Assembly (NCBI GenBank): GCA_032718475.1
Contig: JAUCBJ010007955.1
Location: 62,001 to 126,000 of the forward strand
Source of the DNA: Nemertoderma westbladi
Taxonomy: Eukaryota > Xenacoelomorpha > Nemertodermatida > Nemertodermatidae
Direction of reading: 5' to 3'
DNA: 64,000 nt
Shown: positions 1 through 10,494 of the stretch, piece after piece
Layout: each line of letters opens with the position of its first letter
Numbering within the stretch: position 1 is the stretch's first letter
Made by a program: the position numbers and the translations under genes
Notes under the pieces: model-generated
What the model was told of the DNA's origin: nothing
The model's database searches: none
What the model saw: only the letters and a program-made list of their open reading frames with translations

Positions 1-599
1 TCATGTTATTTGATTTATTTGTTTTCTGAAATAGAGCGCACTATAAATATTTTAATGCTAATCGGGATTAATTTCTGCCACTAGGGCCGTCATCACAATT
101 AGTTTTTAAAGTTACTTTGTAGATAATGTTACATGCTTATATAAAAATGCCTACCTACAGCTACAACCAGCAAGCAGTACACCCCAACACCAAAAAGTAT
201 ACTGTGGTATACTGATACAGTACTGCAGTACATTGCACATCTTGACTGCTAGAGACGATTCCCTAACTATTAAATGGCAGTTATTTTTCGGTACCCATTT
301 TTTTTTCCCCAATTTTTTAAAATCATTTTACCCATATTTTTTCAAATTATTTTTTTACCAATTTTATTGTTCTTTTTTTACCCATAAATATTGTGACATC
401 CAGATTGTCAGAATGTCAACTGGCAGACTGGTGGAGAAAACCCGAGTTTAACATAACCGAGATAAAAAAAAAACTAATAGTTGACATCTTCAGTACATTT
501 TACTGCAAATTAATATATAAATTAAATCAACAGACATTATAATTATAATGCCTTGAATCGTTTCCCAGATTGAATGGGTTGGATTTTAATTTGGCAGTC
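1..599. other. AT-rich sequence without a recognisable gene
   Basis: Short open frames here are low-complexity (runs of F and N). I see no splice-flanked coding stretch, RNA gene or repeat with a partner elsewhere in the window. Confidence 0.6.
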
Positions 600-940
600 A
601 CGTTAATGGAAAGGAACACCGGGTTACAGAGGCGAGTTTTTCCTAACCAAAACAATAAACAATCACCTTATAGTAATTGATGGAAAGGAGCAGGTTTATA
701 GTAGTAATTGAGGGAAAGGAGCAGGTTATATCGATAGGCCTAGGCCTATCTAAGCAAAACAATTAACGATCACGTCACCAATTGAGGGAAAGGAGCAGGT
801 TACAGAGGTAGTTTTTCTAACCAAAACAATAAGCGATAAATTTAAAAATTGAGGGATAGGAGCAGGTTACAGAGGCGAGTTTTCTAACCAAAACAATAAA
901 CGACCAGTTTACCAATTGACGGAAAGGAGCACGTTAAATG
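600..940. repeat. Minisatellite, 68-bp family, locus 1
   Basis: About five degenerate tandem units share the modules GGAAAGGAGCAGGTTACAGA, TTTTCTAACCAAAACAATAA and CCAATTGAGG. The same unit recurs at 11169-11282 (same orientation, shortened), and in reverse complement at 29545-29745 and 39395-40060. The family is therefore dispersed rather than a single local expansion. The units contain no conserved open frame. Confidence 0.8.
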
Positions 941-1334
941 CACATGTAAAACATCTAACATCAAGTATTTATATTTTATTGGCCTGAAATACTGTTTGAG
1001 GCTAGATCCAAAGTGTTGTGCCGGTACTACCAATAAGTATTAAGTACAGTATTTATAGGCAACTGGGCAGAGTGAAAAACGGTAATATTTTAGGTTTAAA
1101 TTACTGTTTTATTACTATATTTCCCAATATATATTACTTATTTACTAACTTCTAATAAACCGGGACGAATTATAATACGATAAACTCTCCCTACCTCATA
1201 ATATTTATTAATATCTTCAAAACCCAACGTGATTAAGTAATCGCTCGTCTTCTTTATCCACAGTATCATTCCGCATTCATTGTAAGCACCGCCACGTAAT
1301 TAAGGATACTCATCAATGCATCGAATTATTCACT

Positions 1335-1441
1335 AGAGACGGGCCTAGCGGCCCATGAAGCAAGTCGTAGGAGACAGTACGAGTCAAGTAAAAGCTTTTT
1401 GTTCGGTCAGATAAATTAGCGTGAGCGCAGTCCCGTTGTAC
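1335..1441. repeat. Direct repeat, copy 1 of a ~107-bp block
   Basis: Begins GAGACGGGCC..GCGGCCC (a short GC hairpin), then GAAGCAAGTCGTAGGAGACA and AAGCTTTTTGTTC, and ends near GTCCCG. It is close to identical with 1732-1843. The 290 bases between the copies and the sequence up to 2036 show no gene. No function is recognised; a small repeated RNA or a short mobile element are both possible. Confidence 0.6.
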
Positions 1442-1731
1442 TAACAATTTTTATGTAAAATCTTTAAAAATCTTAAGTATATTCGGTGCAGACTGTCAAT
1501 AAGTCAACTAAATGTGATCAAAACGAGCAAAAGCACAGAATTCTAGTTTTGAGCTATATATTTCATCCATTATATTTTCACATCCGTTTTAAGGCTTTAA
1601 AGAAATTGCTTCAATCGTATCTATCAAGTTTATTCAATTTCATTAGATATAATCATAATTCAAAAATCTAAAATCTTTATGTACAAAATATTATTTTATT
1701 ACCTTTTTAGTGAAAAAAGTTAGATTAACTC

Positions 1732-1843
1732 GAGACGGGCCAAGCGGCCCGTGAAGCAAGTCGTAGGAGACAGTACGAGTCAAGTCAAAGCTTTTTGTTC
1801 TGTCTGATAATAAATTAGTGTGAGGGTAGTCCCGGTGGTGTAC
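1732..1843. repeat. Direct repeat, copy 2 of a ~107-bp block
   Basis: Partner of 1335-1441. Differences are scattered substitutions and a 3-base insertion (ATAATAAATT for ATAAATT). The GGGCC/GGCCC hairpin at the start is kept in both copies although its loop differs (TAGC versus AAGC). Confidence 0.6.
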
Positions 1844-2036
1844 GAGAAATTTTCTAGACAACTTCAAACTATAATTATTATGTTGTAATCATCTAATGAG
1901 TTATAAAAGCTATTGTGATTATAGAATATAGAGAGCAGTTAGCGAAATGATTATTTTATTCTATCGGATAGAGTAGTCCCCTACTCCCCGCCGATAGAAT
2001 AGATAGAGAGGAGTCGAGGTGTCAATTGATTAATAA

Positions 2037-2425
2037 TAATAACAGCAGTTGCCATGAATCTGACGCACATGGACATGACCATTGGCTGTGCAACTCATCT
2101 GCTGGGCCATGCCCTGTACATCTGCTGCCAGGTGCAGGTCGCAGTGAAGAGCACTCAGAGTGGACATGAGAACACTCTACTCTTGACCAGCTATTGGTAG
2201 ATCACCATCTGCCTGGCCAGGCCATTTACCCATGCAGCCATGTATATGGGTCCTTAATCCAGGACCAAGGGCGTCCCTATCCCAGAACGAAGGGGGTCCT
2301 AGTTACAGGACCAGATTTGCCCTAGTAAGAGGGTATATGCAGCTACAGATGGCACCTTCTTTATGCTGCATGGAGGTGGCAAGTTTTCTTGATCAATGAC
2401 CTAAAATACCAGACCTGACCTGATC
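2037..2425 (-). mobile_element. LINE family B, 5'-end fragment
   Basis: Reverse complement of 29887-30250, the 5' part of the LINE B copy defined by target duplications. Both start with a GGTCAGGTC-type sequence and reach a shared reading frame that begins MSTLS.LHCDLHLAA and continues VQGMAQQMSCTANG, which I take as the start of the element's first protein. This copy leaves the shared sequence near 2060. It is a fragment and cannot code for a functional protein. Confidence 0.65.
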
Positions 2426-2575
2426 AGCTTAATGACACACTCAGGGATCTTGCCGACCAATTAGCATCATTGCGACAGGAAAACCAGACGAGCTCTACGA
2501 AGCTCATGAAACTTGTAGATGACATCGAAGACCTGAAGGAAAGGGACCGACGTCAAGACTGCGCTATTACTGTAT
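2426..2575 (+). pseudogene. Coiled-coil coding fragment, possibly LINE ORF1
   Basis: About 50 codons are open and strongly heptad-like: DQLNDTLRDLADQLASLRQE, later KLMKLVDDIEDLKERDRR. Such coiled coils are typical of LINE ORF1 proteins, which trimerise on element RNA. No methionine, zinc knuckle or RRM is visible in the fragment, so ORF1 identity is inferred from the LINE-rich context. It directly abuts the 5' end of a LINE B fragment on the other strand. Confidence 0.4.
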
Positions 2576-2797
2576 TATTCCTTTTATGTGGTGAAGGAAT
2601 TCCTGTGATAAGTGTACAAAGATAAGTGAGCAAAGTAAGACAAATTATGGTACTTATCTCTTGACTTTACTTAATGCAATAATAATGCATATTATACCCA
2701 GTGGTAATTTGCAGTAAATATTATGTTCACTTATAATCCAGTATTCATAGTAGTTGAAGTAAATATTATCATGTCAGAATGTCTCTTTTCTAGAATA

Positions 2798-3037
2798 ACA
2801 TAGTGTATGGATGATAGAAATAAAATAAAATTGAAGGTCTTTAGCTGGTTTATTATATTAATTAAATATAACAATAGTAAACGTTTTCAACCTACCGGTC
2901 TGCATCAGATTATGTACTAGCAACTAACAGGAACAGGAAGGGTCTATAAATATAAGTTTTAAACCCAGATCATGGAGATCATTCCCAGCTAAAGACCCTC
3001 AATATTTTATTTATTTCTATCATCCATATACTATGTT
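2798..3037. mobile_element. MITE-like element with ~50-bp terminal inverted repeats
   Basis: The left arm 2798-2850 (AACATAGTGTATGGATGATA onward) is repeated inverted at 2987-3037. A longer direct repeat TTCTAGAATAACAT occurs just outside, near 2788 and at 3071-3084, and may mark the target or an outer duplication. No coding capacity. The interior holds the hammerhead-like motif at 2881-2908. Confidence 0.6.
2881..2908 (-). other. Degenerate hammerhead-ribozyme-like motif
   Basis: On the minus strand CTGATG-CA, a 4-bp stem GACC/GGTT with a GGTA loop, then GAAAACG. The hammerhead core is CUGANGA, stem II, GAAA. Here the A9 position is not conserved, so catalysis is doubtful. It is listed because a better match lies in the Penelope-like element at 9090-9121. 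Confidence 0.25.
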
Positions 3038-3084
3038 CCCGCTGGTGAATGCCTACCACTTCATCCGTTCTTCTAGAATAACAT

Positions 3085-3534
3085 GGACGGTATGTTGCAG
3101 AAATGAATTAACCCACATTTTGGTCAATTTTGAGTTAGTGTCGTCATAGTCTGCCTGGGATGATTGAAAATCATTTTAAAAAACCCGGATTCGAAATCAC
3201 GACCGAAAAGCAGAAAAAATTACCAAATTCCAACCCACATGTTTCAGATCCACCTTCTTGATTTTGCAGAAATGTATTTACCCACAGTTCCATTCTGCAG
3301 AAATCTATTTCACCCAAATTTTCAAACGGAAGATATATATTAACCCACATTTTCATTCTACATAAATATATATTTATCCAATCAATCACTTTGCAGAAAT
3401 GTTTTAACCAACATTTATTTAGAGCAAATTAAGTCCATTTAATTACTAATTATCAACTATGTAAATACAAAACAATATTTCGCATCCCCAGTGTCGGACA
3501 AGTCTGCATTTCTGTGTGGAAGTGGTTGAAAGTA
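3085..3534. other. No gene seen
   Basis: Contains several loose copies of an AACCCACAT/CAGAAAT phrase (3100-3400) that look like an old degenerate tandem repeat. No coding signature. Confidence 0.45.
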
Positions 3535-3835
3535 AACATATCTCAGCGGCAAGCCAGTTCACCAAGTCTTCAGCAGGGAGATCATCCGCATCTTCAAGGC
3601 CAGTGTCATTTGGATCTCGAAAAAATCAAGGGCTGCCTAGTGCCCAGTTAACACCATGGTTATTATCTCCATGAGGCTGCCAAAGCACATGATTGTGCAC
3701 TGGCTGGTCCTCAAGGCAGAAGCAATCATCTGCAAATCAGAGGCGGCTCCATTCAAGTGTCTAACCTTGGAGGGACTAATGCGACACTTCAAATGTTGTA
3801 TATTGTCTGGTTGGAGATGTGTGGAGATGGAAGGA
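3535..3835 (-). mobile_element. LINE family B, 3'-end fragment
   Basis: The reverse complement matches the 3' ends of the LINE B copies at 10495-10800, 31800-33705 and 52540-52905, including the region coding for the last RT-domain residues (LRFAGHCFRR-type, LVLWQPHG-type) and the GGACACTGGCC..GAAGATGCGGATGA segment. It is frameshifted and non-coding now. Confidence 0.7.
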
Positions 3836-3861
3836 TGGAAGATTGGAAGGATTCTTAACCT

Positions 3862-4010
3862 CGAATGATAAGTTTATTTTACCGAAAATAACTTATCATT
3901 TACTGGCGCAATTGTAGGACTAATCCCATCACATGCGTACTTTTTAACCGGGTAGTGTACAAATTTAGGAATTGCGTAATTTTATTGAAATTAATATCTC
4001 ATATCTCTCC
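3862..4010. repeat. Dispersed ~150-bp repeat, copy 1
   Basis: AACCTCGAATGATAAGTTTA through TAATATCTCATAT is repeated in the same orientation at 10246-10400, again within about 100 bases of a LINE B 3' fragment. It has no open frame. The shared neighbourhood suggests a larger duplicated or co-mobilised unit. Confidence 0.7.
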
Positions 4011-4289
4011 AAACCACATATGCTTTTCGACCTTACTGTGTCTCATCAGAGTGGTGTCAGATACAGCTTGCCAACACATTGTTACTATGCATTGCACTTG
4101 ACACAATTAAAACTATCTCTGTGTGCGGAGCATTGTTGTATATATGTCATCGAGAGATTTGGTGTCCTCAGTACTTTAACCGTAAGAGGCAGCTTGAGCT
4201 CCAATTTAAGAGTAATGGTTCTACTACTGCTCTAAATTACCAACTTCATTAACTTCAATTACCAACTTGAAAATTCTAATGCATTCTAT

Positions 4290-6000
4290 GTAACTTCAAA
4301 ATCCTGGGCAACCCATTTAATGCTGCCCATGTGCTTCCCTTTTGTTTCTGAGGGTCATCAACTGACTTCAGAATCACTGATCCCCAAGTAGCGGAAGTCA
4401 TTCACATACTCAAGAACACCAACCTTTGAGCTTATATGATCAGATATTTCTTGAGGACTGTCGAAGTTAACTGTCAGAATTTTGATCTTTTTGGAGTTAA
4501 CAAAAATACCAACACTAGAAAGAAGCAAGCTGTTATAATGAGCTGAGGAGCCGTTGGGCTCCCTCTAGTGATTCTGGAGTTGTCTAAACCATCAGCGAAG
4601 TCTAGATCAATTATGTACTTGGCAGGATTTCCATGACATTTCTGGATCCGGTAGGTGGGGTTACCATCACCCTATCATCATTATGATGATCTAAGGACAT
4701 GCGTAGAACATTGTCAACCACAATTATGAATAAGAATGGTGCAAGTGTGTCTCCCTGGAGGACGCCCCATAACATTTCAAATGGTTCTGTGACACCGTCA
4801 ACAGTAGACACAAATGTCGTTGAAACATTGGATACTGATATGATTGCTGCAATAATTTCATCAGGAATCCCATATAATGAAAGTATGCAGCACAAATTAT
4901 GTGAGCGAGAGACGGAATCAAAGGCCTTGAAGAAGTCAACAAAGGTAACAGCCATGACATGCCTGTCTTTATTTTTTGATAACTTTTCAATTATCCTTCA
5001 AAGTGTCAAAATAGGCTCTGTGGTTCCACGACCTTTACAGAACCCATTCTGATTTCCATGTGGCAGTCTCTCAATTGGATCCCTTTAATAGAATTCTATT
5101 GTATAGTATAGCTTTGCTGCAATCGAGATCAATGAGATTCCCTGAAAAGAACCATAGAATGTTAGGCTGCCTTTCAAGTGGGAACTATAGCAAAGGTTTT
5201 TGGGAACCAACCAAAGCTTCTTAAGAACTGCCACCAACTTATTGTTTTCATTCCTTGTGAGAGTCTTGTCGTTCTGTACATGTCTACTATGATTAGATAA
5301 ATGAGCTCCAAACACTCAGTTATTTAAGTCCTCAGGGGGGATACCATTTACTCCACGGGAACGTTTTTTCTTAATGCTCTTTGCAGCAGCCTTCAATTCA
5401 GCAAAGGAGATATCGCCAATTGTAATATCTGGATTTCAGACTCAGACACTTTTACTTCTATAAAGTTATCAGAGAATACCCTGTCATTATTGAGGAGCTT
5501 TTCAAAGTGGGCCTTCCAACTGTTGTGGTGATTGGCTGGTGATTCTGCCTTAACCTTGGTGGTTGGTTGGCTTTTCCACCCAGTCAGCAAGATGATTGAT
5601 TACCATGCCTGTGATGATTGCCTGCTGCCATCTGCATCATTGATGGCATCAATGATGATCAATCATGGTTGGATTATAAGCTCTTGCAGTAACAGAGTAC
5701 TGCCTGTTCAGAAACCTAGGTGCAGCCTTAACTGCATTCTTGGCTGCTGTAGTCTGTTTGAGTCGGGACTCTTTCTGCGCCTTATAGAGGTCATTTTGGC
5801 ACTTCCGAATTTTGAATTCAGCCCAGGAGACCTTTTTCTTGTTTCGAGGGTATACATGAACTGTTTCTGCAACTGTTAACTTAACTGCTTCTATGGTGGC
5901 TGTATAACCCTCGCAGTGATGTGCCGCCTCAGAGGCAAGAGCCTTATACCTGTTCCTCAGCTGTAGTTTGAAGCTGGTTCTCACACTGGGCCATTGCAAT
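4290..6000 (-). pseudogene. LINE family B reverse transcriptase, decayed copy
   Basis: Reading from high to low coordinates: an N-terminal linker (5999-5649), an EN-RT linker (5590-5393, SWKAHFEKLLNN), RT motifs around GSFQGISLISIAAKLY (5170-5085), then FVDFFKAFDSVSRS and GVLQGDTLAPFLFIIVVDN (4955-4700). The frames are separated by stops and shifts, and the FADD box is damaged. Non-LTR reverse transcriptases make cDNA at the insertion site. The phrase LSLYGIPDEIIAAI is uninterrupted near 4870, which gives the empty site for the SINE inserted in the copy at 30747. Confidence 0.8.
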
Positions 6001-6479
6001 AGAGAGGACCAGCCTTGCCGCTGTGAAAGGTAGATTTCGTTGTTCTGCTAACTCGCAGACTAAGTCTTAATTTGGCCTGTAGCAGAAGGACTGCTCGAAA
6101 GGGAGAGGAGATGTTACATTGCGTTACACCCCAACAACAAACAGAGTAACATGATCGCACAAGACTAAAACCATAACGATAGGCAGGACCAGAACGTTTT
6201 GCAATGTTGCACCTAGAGCTGCAGATGTCAGTGCATTGTATATTGCAGACCAACTGCCAGATAATGATGGATTTCATATAATGGGGGAGGTTATGGATAG
6301 CATTCCGAGGGTTATGTTCAAATACAAACTGTTGGCAATCCCATATAAACATTATTTATGTTACACCTAAAAACCAGAATAACAACGTGGAGGAATTCAT
6401 TGCCGCACTGCATGGAGCTGTGGACGATTCGATGAGAGAAAAAGGGTGCTGGGGACTTTTAATAACAAACCTATCAGAG
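6001..6479. other. Unassigned LINE/Penelope boundary
   Basis: Open frames on the minus strand (6352-5981) have no recognisable domain. This is probably the 5' part of the LINE B relic and the beginning of the Penelope-like relic that follows. Confidence 0.35.
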
Positions 6480-8050
6480 TCAACTGAAGGACATGGTCAT
6501 ATTAAGGAAGGATAAAAGAATCGCCATATTTAAAGGCGATAAGATATGGAACGTACTAGTTGTGGATGTGTGGGTAAAAAAATGCGAATTGCGTAATGTA
6601 CAGGCACACAAATCAATCCACAAGAAGCTAATGTATACCCCAACCAATAAGTTAAGAAAGAGCTGAGTTAATTAGGATGATTAAACACTTGGGATTCCTA
6701 GGATACCTAGGATTCGATGCATAAATTGTTTAATACCATGACACCCAGTAGATGGATTTATGTACTTGCTGTTTAAAGACCACAAAGATGTCGATAAATG
6801 TAATCAATAAAGTGACGGGAACTATAACTGAGAAGGTCATGAAGCTGCTGAACAGTATATATACAACCGTTATTAGAACGGATAGAACATTTTGTGACGG
6901 ACTCTGCCTCTGCAGTGAAGGAATTACTGACTGGTCAGTGGGTGGACATTACTTTCATCTCACTGGATGTGAAGGACATGTATCCATTAATATCACACGA
7001 ACTAGCAATTCCAGCGATCGGGACAGTAGTGGCAGAGACAACTTTTAATGTGTCACAGGTCAGCAAGTCATTGTATGTGCTATTAAAGTACGTTTTGAAC
7101 ATGTATTTTAAACATGAGGTGTTCTTCTACATTTTAGTAAAGGGTCTAGGGATGGGCGGTCCAGCCGGGAAATCCATCATGGTACTAATGATAGAACGAA
7201 TCTCTACCTATAGCGACCTCTTCATAACTATAGCGCTGTTTACTTCCGTACCATTGCAGACGACGACAACGGAATATTTGTGAGAGCTTTAACAGATGTG
7301 AGATTGAGCGACTAAGCGTATAAATGATGTATACAAATACATTACGGTTGTGAGCAAATATTTGGAACTCGTGGTATTAAATTTACGTTTGAATTTTCTA
7401 ATTCATGGTCGGAGTTTCTGGATTTCAATATTTAAACCCAAGGGTGTAAGGATGGGAGTGGTGGTGTATTTTAAACTCCTTTCTCAGAAGCTCCCAACCC
7501 CCTACAATATCGTTTATAACGGGATTATGTTAAAAGCGATTGTGTTGGGGCAGTTACACCATTTCACGTATTTAACCAGTTGGGGGTGAGGGGGGGGGGG
7601 TGGAGTTCCTGAGAGCCAGAGACCGATACCGATATTTGACATATTGTTGGGTGTCTGGATACCCGAGGGAGGTTCTCGAAGACCTGAGAGATCATGTTTT
7701 CGATACTGGGATAGAAACTAGGGGGTCTATGGGTGACTGTAAGGAGAAAGTATATGAAACATTTTTCCCGTTAGCCCGGCAGTTCAGTGAGGTAGTGAAA
7801 CCTGTAATTAGGAGTTACGGCCGTAGGTTAGAGAGAGAAGGAATGCGGGTTACTATGGCGACTCGCCGGGGAGGAATCTGGGAAAGTTTCTGGTGCAGAA
7901 ATGGGAATTGGAGGGAGTGAAATGAAACATACCGTGCGGGAAATATAATTGTTTAACATGTATCTTGATGTATAATATGAGAGACACTCCTTGGGGTGAA
8001 AGGATAGTCGCATTGTTCAACTGTTTATCTTCGAAATGTATAATATGTTT
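6480..8050 (+). pseudogene. Penelope-like element reverse transcriptase, decayed
   Basis: Pieces in order across frames: RIAIFKGDKIWNVLVVDVW (about 6510-6570), SRWIYVLAVKDHKDV (6750), TFISLDVKDMYPLIS (6950-6995; RT motif A, catalytic D in SLDVKDMY), KGLGMGGPAGKSIM (7140-7180), then the linker LRARDRYRYLTYC..SGYPREVL (7600-7680), the RR-type box near 7865, and CGKYNCLTC (about 7935-7965), a Cys cluster that precedes the GIY-YIG nuclease in this class. The nuclease itself is missing. Numerous stops and at least three frame changes make it dead. Penelope-like elements prime from DNA ends with a telomerase-related RT. Confidence 0.75.
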
Positions 8051-8115
8051 TAACATGCGTGGAATGTTTATCTATTTTGTAAAACCTATAAAATTAAATT
8101 AAGTAAAACCATTGA

Positions 8116-8203
8116 ATTGGAGATCTTTTAGGCTCGTCAAGCCAAGGAATACCTGTTCACCACCATGCGCATGGGTGATCTTCCACAGTAAACCATTCCA
8201 ATA
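8116..8203 (-). mobile_element. SINE 3'-end fragment
   Basis: The reverse complement matches the 3' half of the tRNA-derived SINE at 30747-31008 (GGTTTACTGTGGAAGATCAC, GGTGGTGAACAGG.ATTCCTT, GAGCCTAAAAGAT), with an extra GCGCAT. It lies between the Penelope relic and the GPCR exon. Confidence 0.75.
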
Positions 8204-8287
8204 AAACTGAATTAAATGAATAAAATGAATTATAACTACTGTTTCAACTGTTTAATAACATTACATATTTTGTTTATTTTCTTTCAG

Positions 8288-8566
8288 GTCCGCAGTATTT
8301 GCCATAATTGCGTCTCAGATAAAATTTACGAAGTCTGTTTCTGGCTGCTGTGGGTTAACAGTTCATTAAATCCTGTTCTTTACCAATTCTGTCATCCACA
8401 ATTCAGAAAATCGTTCGTAAAGTTACTTTGTCCTCGGCGTCAGAATATTAGTTGTCCTCCAAGTCAGATGTTGCGGAATGAAACAACCACAGTGACTCGA
8501 CATGCTATTAACTTAAACATTCGCAACCGAAACAATGCTAATGACATAACATCGATGGATTGTTAA
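8288..8566 (+). CDS. C-terminal exon of a rhodopsin-class GPCR, aminergic-like
   Basis: Ninety-two residues after a textbook acceptor (TTTATTTTCTTTCAG, ending at 8287) in phase 0. The start VRSICHNCVSDKIYEVCFWL covers the last extracellular loop and the beginning of TM7. LWVNSSLNPVLYQF carries the NPxxY-type box (NPVLY), followed by helix 8 (CHPQFRKSFVKLLCPRR) and a short tail with a possible palmitoylated cysteine. WVNSSLNP with FWLLW resembles histamine, muscarinic and other amine receptors, but the ligand cannot be told from this exon. Such receptors act in the plasma membrane through G proteins. The other six helices are not in the window upstream, so the gene has at least one long intron. 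TAA stop at the end; a long AT-rich 3' region follows. Confidence 0.85.
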   Translation, partial: VRSICHNCVSDKIYEVCFWLLWVNSSLNPVLYQFCHPQFRKSFVKLLCPRRQNISCPPSQMLRNETTTVTRHAINLNIRNRNNANDITSMDC

Positions 8567-9037
8567 CTTACAAAATTTATTATTGTTCTATTTATTTACT
8601 GCAATACATATTCCTAGTGTACTGTTCAGTGTTCATTTCCTTGTGTAGTAGGAAATTACCTCCCCTTGATGTTTGATATTTTAGTAGCATGCAATAAATT
8701 ATAGGTAGTCTATTAGATAATGCTATCAGTATTACTATACCATTGTTATATGTTATGCTTCACTATTAGTATATATTTGTTTGCTTGTGTTAATTGGTAA
8801 TTTATTTTCTTCCGTAATGAATTAATATCTAATACCGGTTTGTTTTGTTGCATAGAACCAAAAACAAAGCTACCCCAAATCACTTGTTCAGTTTTACACC
8901 TTCTGTAATCGGCGGGAGGAATTTGGATTTGGTATCACGTAGAATACGTCGGAAACTTGAGTTCGAATTTTTAGAGCAGCAGAAAATTCCATTACTGAGG
9001 TTATTGAAGTCCCAGTGGGGTAACGTAATCGTAGTAA
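8567..9037. other. Probable 3' UTR/flank of the GPCR gene
   Basis: AT-rich, with AATAAA at about 8692-8697 that could serve as a polyadenylation signal. The 66-codon open frame near 8845-9045 has no recognisable feature. Confidence 0.4.
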
Positions 9038-9089
9038 AATTATAATAATTAGCGCGAATGAAAATAATGCCATAATTAATTAAGCGGAA

Positions 9090-9121
9090 CGTTTCGATTT
9101 ATTACATTAAACCATCATCAG
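9090..9121 (-). ncRNA. Hammerhead-ribozyme-like motif in the Penelope terminal repeat
   Basis: Minus strand: CTGATGA, one T, stem GGTTTA/TAAATC with loop ATGTAA, then GAAACG. This reproduces the hammerhead core (CUGANGA, stem II, GAAA). Penelope-like elements are published carriers of minimal hammerheads in their terminal repeats. The single unpaired T before stem II and uncertain stems I and III keep this tentative. The right-hand repeat keeps GAAACG but lacks CTGATGA because it is cut there. Confidence 0.45.
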
Positions 9122-9376
9122 CCAATACTACAGTAAGATACATAAAGTTTAAATTACATTCTAAATTATTAATATTACTGCAAAATATGTAAAAACATTA
9201 CAATACGAGAAGATATAGGAGCCTAACTACTTGCATACGTAATACTGAATTAAGTAAAATAGTGCACGGTAAAATCATGAAATCAGACAACTAAATTGAT
9301 AATGAGTACAACACCAATATTAATTAATACATACTGTATAATACTGTAGATACGGTCTATGTAGTGTGTGTAGTTT

Positions 9377-10107
9377 TTAGAACAATAGTAAAGGGAATGA
9401 GGTTCCCTGAATATTTAGAGTAGGTCTGTGGCGGGAGATAACTAGGCTTTCTTTAATTAATAGGTCGTAATTAGTATCAGCTCTACCTATTATTGAGAAG
9501 TCATTGTAATTAAAGGTGTGATCCTCGTCTAGGGCGTGTTCTCGTACAGTGGAGTGTTTGGGAGAGGCTGAAGCTTCTCCTGTTCGAGGGGAAACTCCCA
9601 AGTGTTCGCTGATCCTTGCTTTGTAGTGACGCTCGGTTTTACCGATGTATGTAGCATTGCAGCTACTGCACGTAAATTTATATAAAGCAAGAGGTCTGAG
9701 ACACAGGGGAAGTCTATCCTTAAATGGAAAGTGAACTCCTAACCTACGTGTAGGGCGAAAAATAATCTTAAAATTACATTGGGGAAACGCTTTGCTAAGT
9801 AACTGTAGTCGTTTTTTAAGCAGGATTGAGTATGAATCAATGAACGGTAGTACAAGATAGACCGGACGTTTAGGAACAGTGGGGAAAGTCGGTTTAGAAC
9901 CTGTCATACATTTAACTGTTATCCTATCAGTAGCCATGGACAGTAAGTGCTTAGGGTAACCATTGAGGGACAATAGACCATGGAGGATATTAATTTCCTT
10001 ATGAAATTGGCACCAAGTAGAACAAATCATAAGGATTCGATAAACAAGTGTTGAAATTAGAGCAATTTTGAATTGATCTGGAATAAAGCTATCAAATGGT
10101 GTATACA
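9377..10107 (-). CDS. Penelope-like polyprotein, C-terminal part with GIY-YIG nuclease
   Basis: Open from the right inverted repeat down to TAA at 9377, about 243 codons without a stop. Order: RT thumb/linker (LVYRILMICSTWCQFHKEI, then NGYPKHLL), a connector (PFIDSYSILLKKRL; IIFRPTRRLG), then the GIY-YIG endonuclease: LYKFTCSSCNATYIGKTERH with the catalytic-type R in ARISEH, E in REHALDEDHTF and a final RPTLN. The GIY half is degenerate (YKF), as is common in this group. It nicks target DNA for insertion. 5'-truncated, with no RT catalytic core, so it cannot act alone. The frame being open suggests recent arrival compared with the copy at 6480-8050, which is a different subfamily. Confidence 0.8.
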
Positions 10108-10245
10108 GGTTTAATGTAATAAATCGAAACGTTCCGCTTAATTAATTATAGCATTATTTTCATTCGCGCTAATTATTATAATTCCATTATTTGTATGAGA
10201 ATCCTTGCTGCGCTCTAGCTGCTATGGACTACAAAACTCTGGAAC

Positions 10246-10400
10246 TTAACCTCGAATGATAAGTTTATTTTACCGAAAATAATGTATCTTTTATTGGCGC
10301 AATTGTAGGACTAATCCCATCACATGCGTACTTATTAACAGAGTAGTGTACAAGTTTAGGAATCGCGTAATTTTTATTGAAATTAATATCTCATATAGTG
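10246..10400. repeat. Dispersed ~150-bp repeat, copy 2
   Basis: Direct copy of 3862-4010 (AACCTCGAATGATAAGTTTA to TTAATATCTCATAT) with about ten differences. Followed by LINE B sequence from 10495. Confidence 0.7.
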
Positions 10401-10494
10401 AGCGAATCAACAAATCTCTCATATAGATCCCTTCCTATAAATTTATAATAACAAACACCTCGAAAAAATACAGCTAGCCAACACAATGTTACTA

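Larger units (their letters stand above)
9038..10183 (-). mobile_element. Penelope-like element fragment framed by 76-bp inverted repeats
   Basis: 9038-9113 and 10108-10183 are inverted copies of one 76-bp sequence (AATTATAATAATTAGCGCGA to TTACATTAAACC) with about one mismatch. The sequence between them codes on the minus strand for the end of a Penelope-like protein. Penelope-like elements are known for terminal repeats in direct or inverted order and for 5' truncation. Here the coding sequence is cut exactly where the right repeat begins. Confidence 0.75.

Noticed and set aside
6001-6352. 123-codon minus-strand open frame as a gene
   Set aside because: Sits at the joint between LINE B and Penelope relics, with no domain or consistent continuation.
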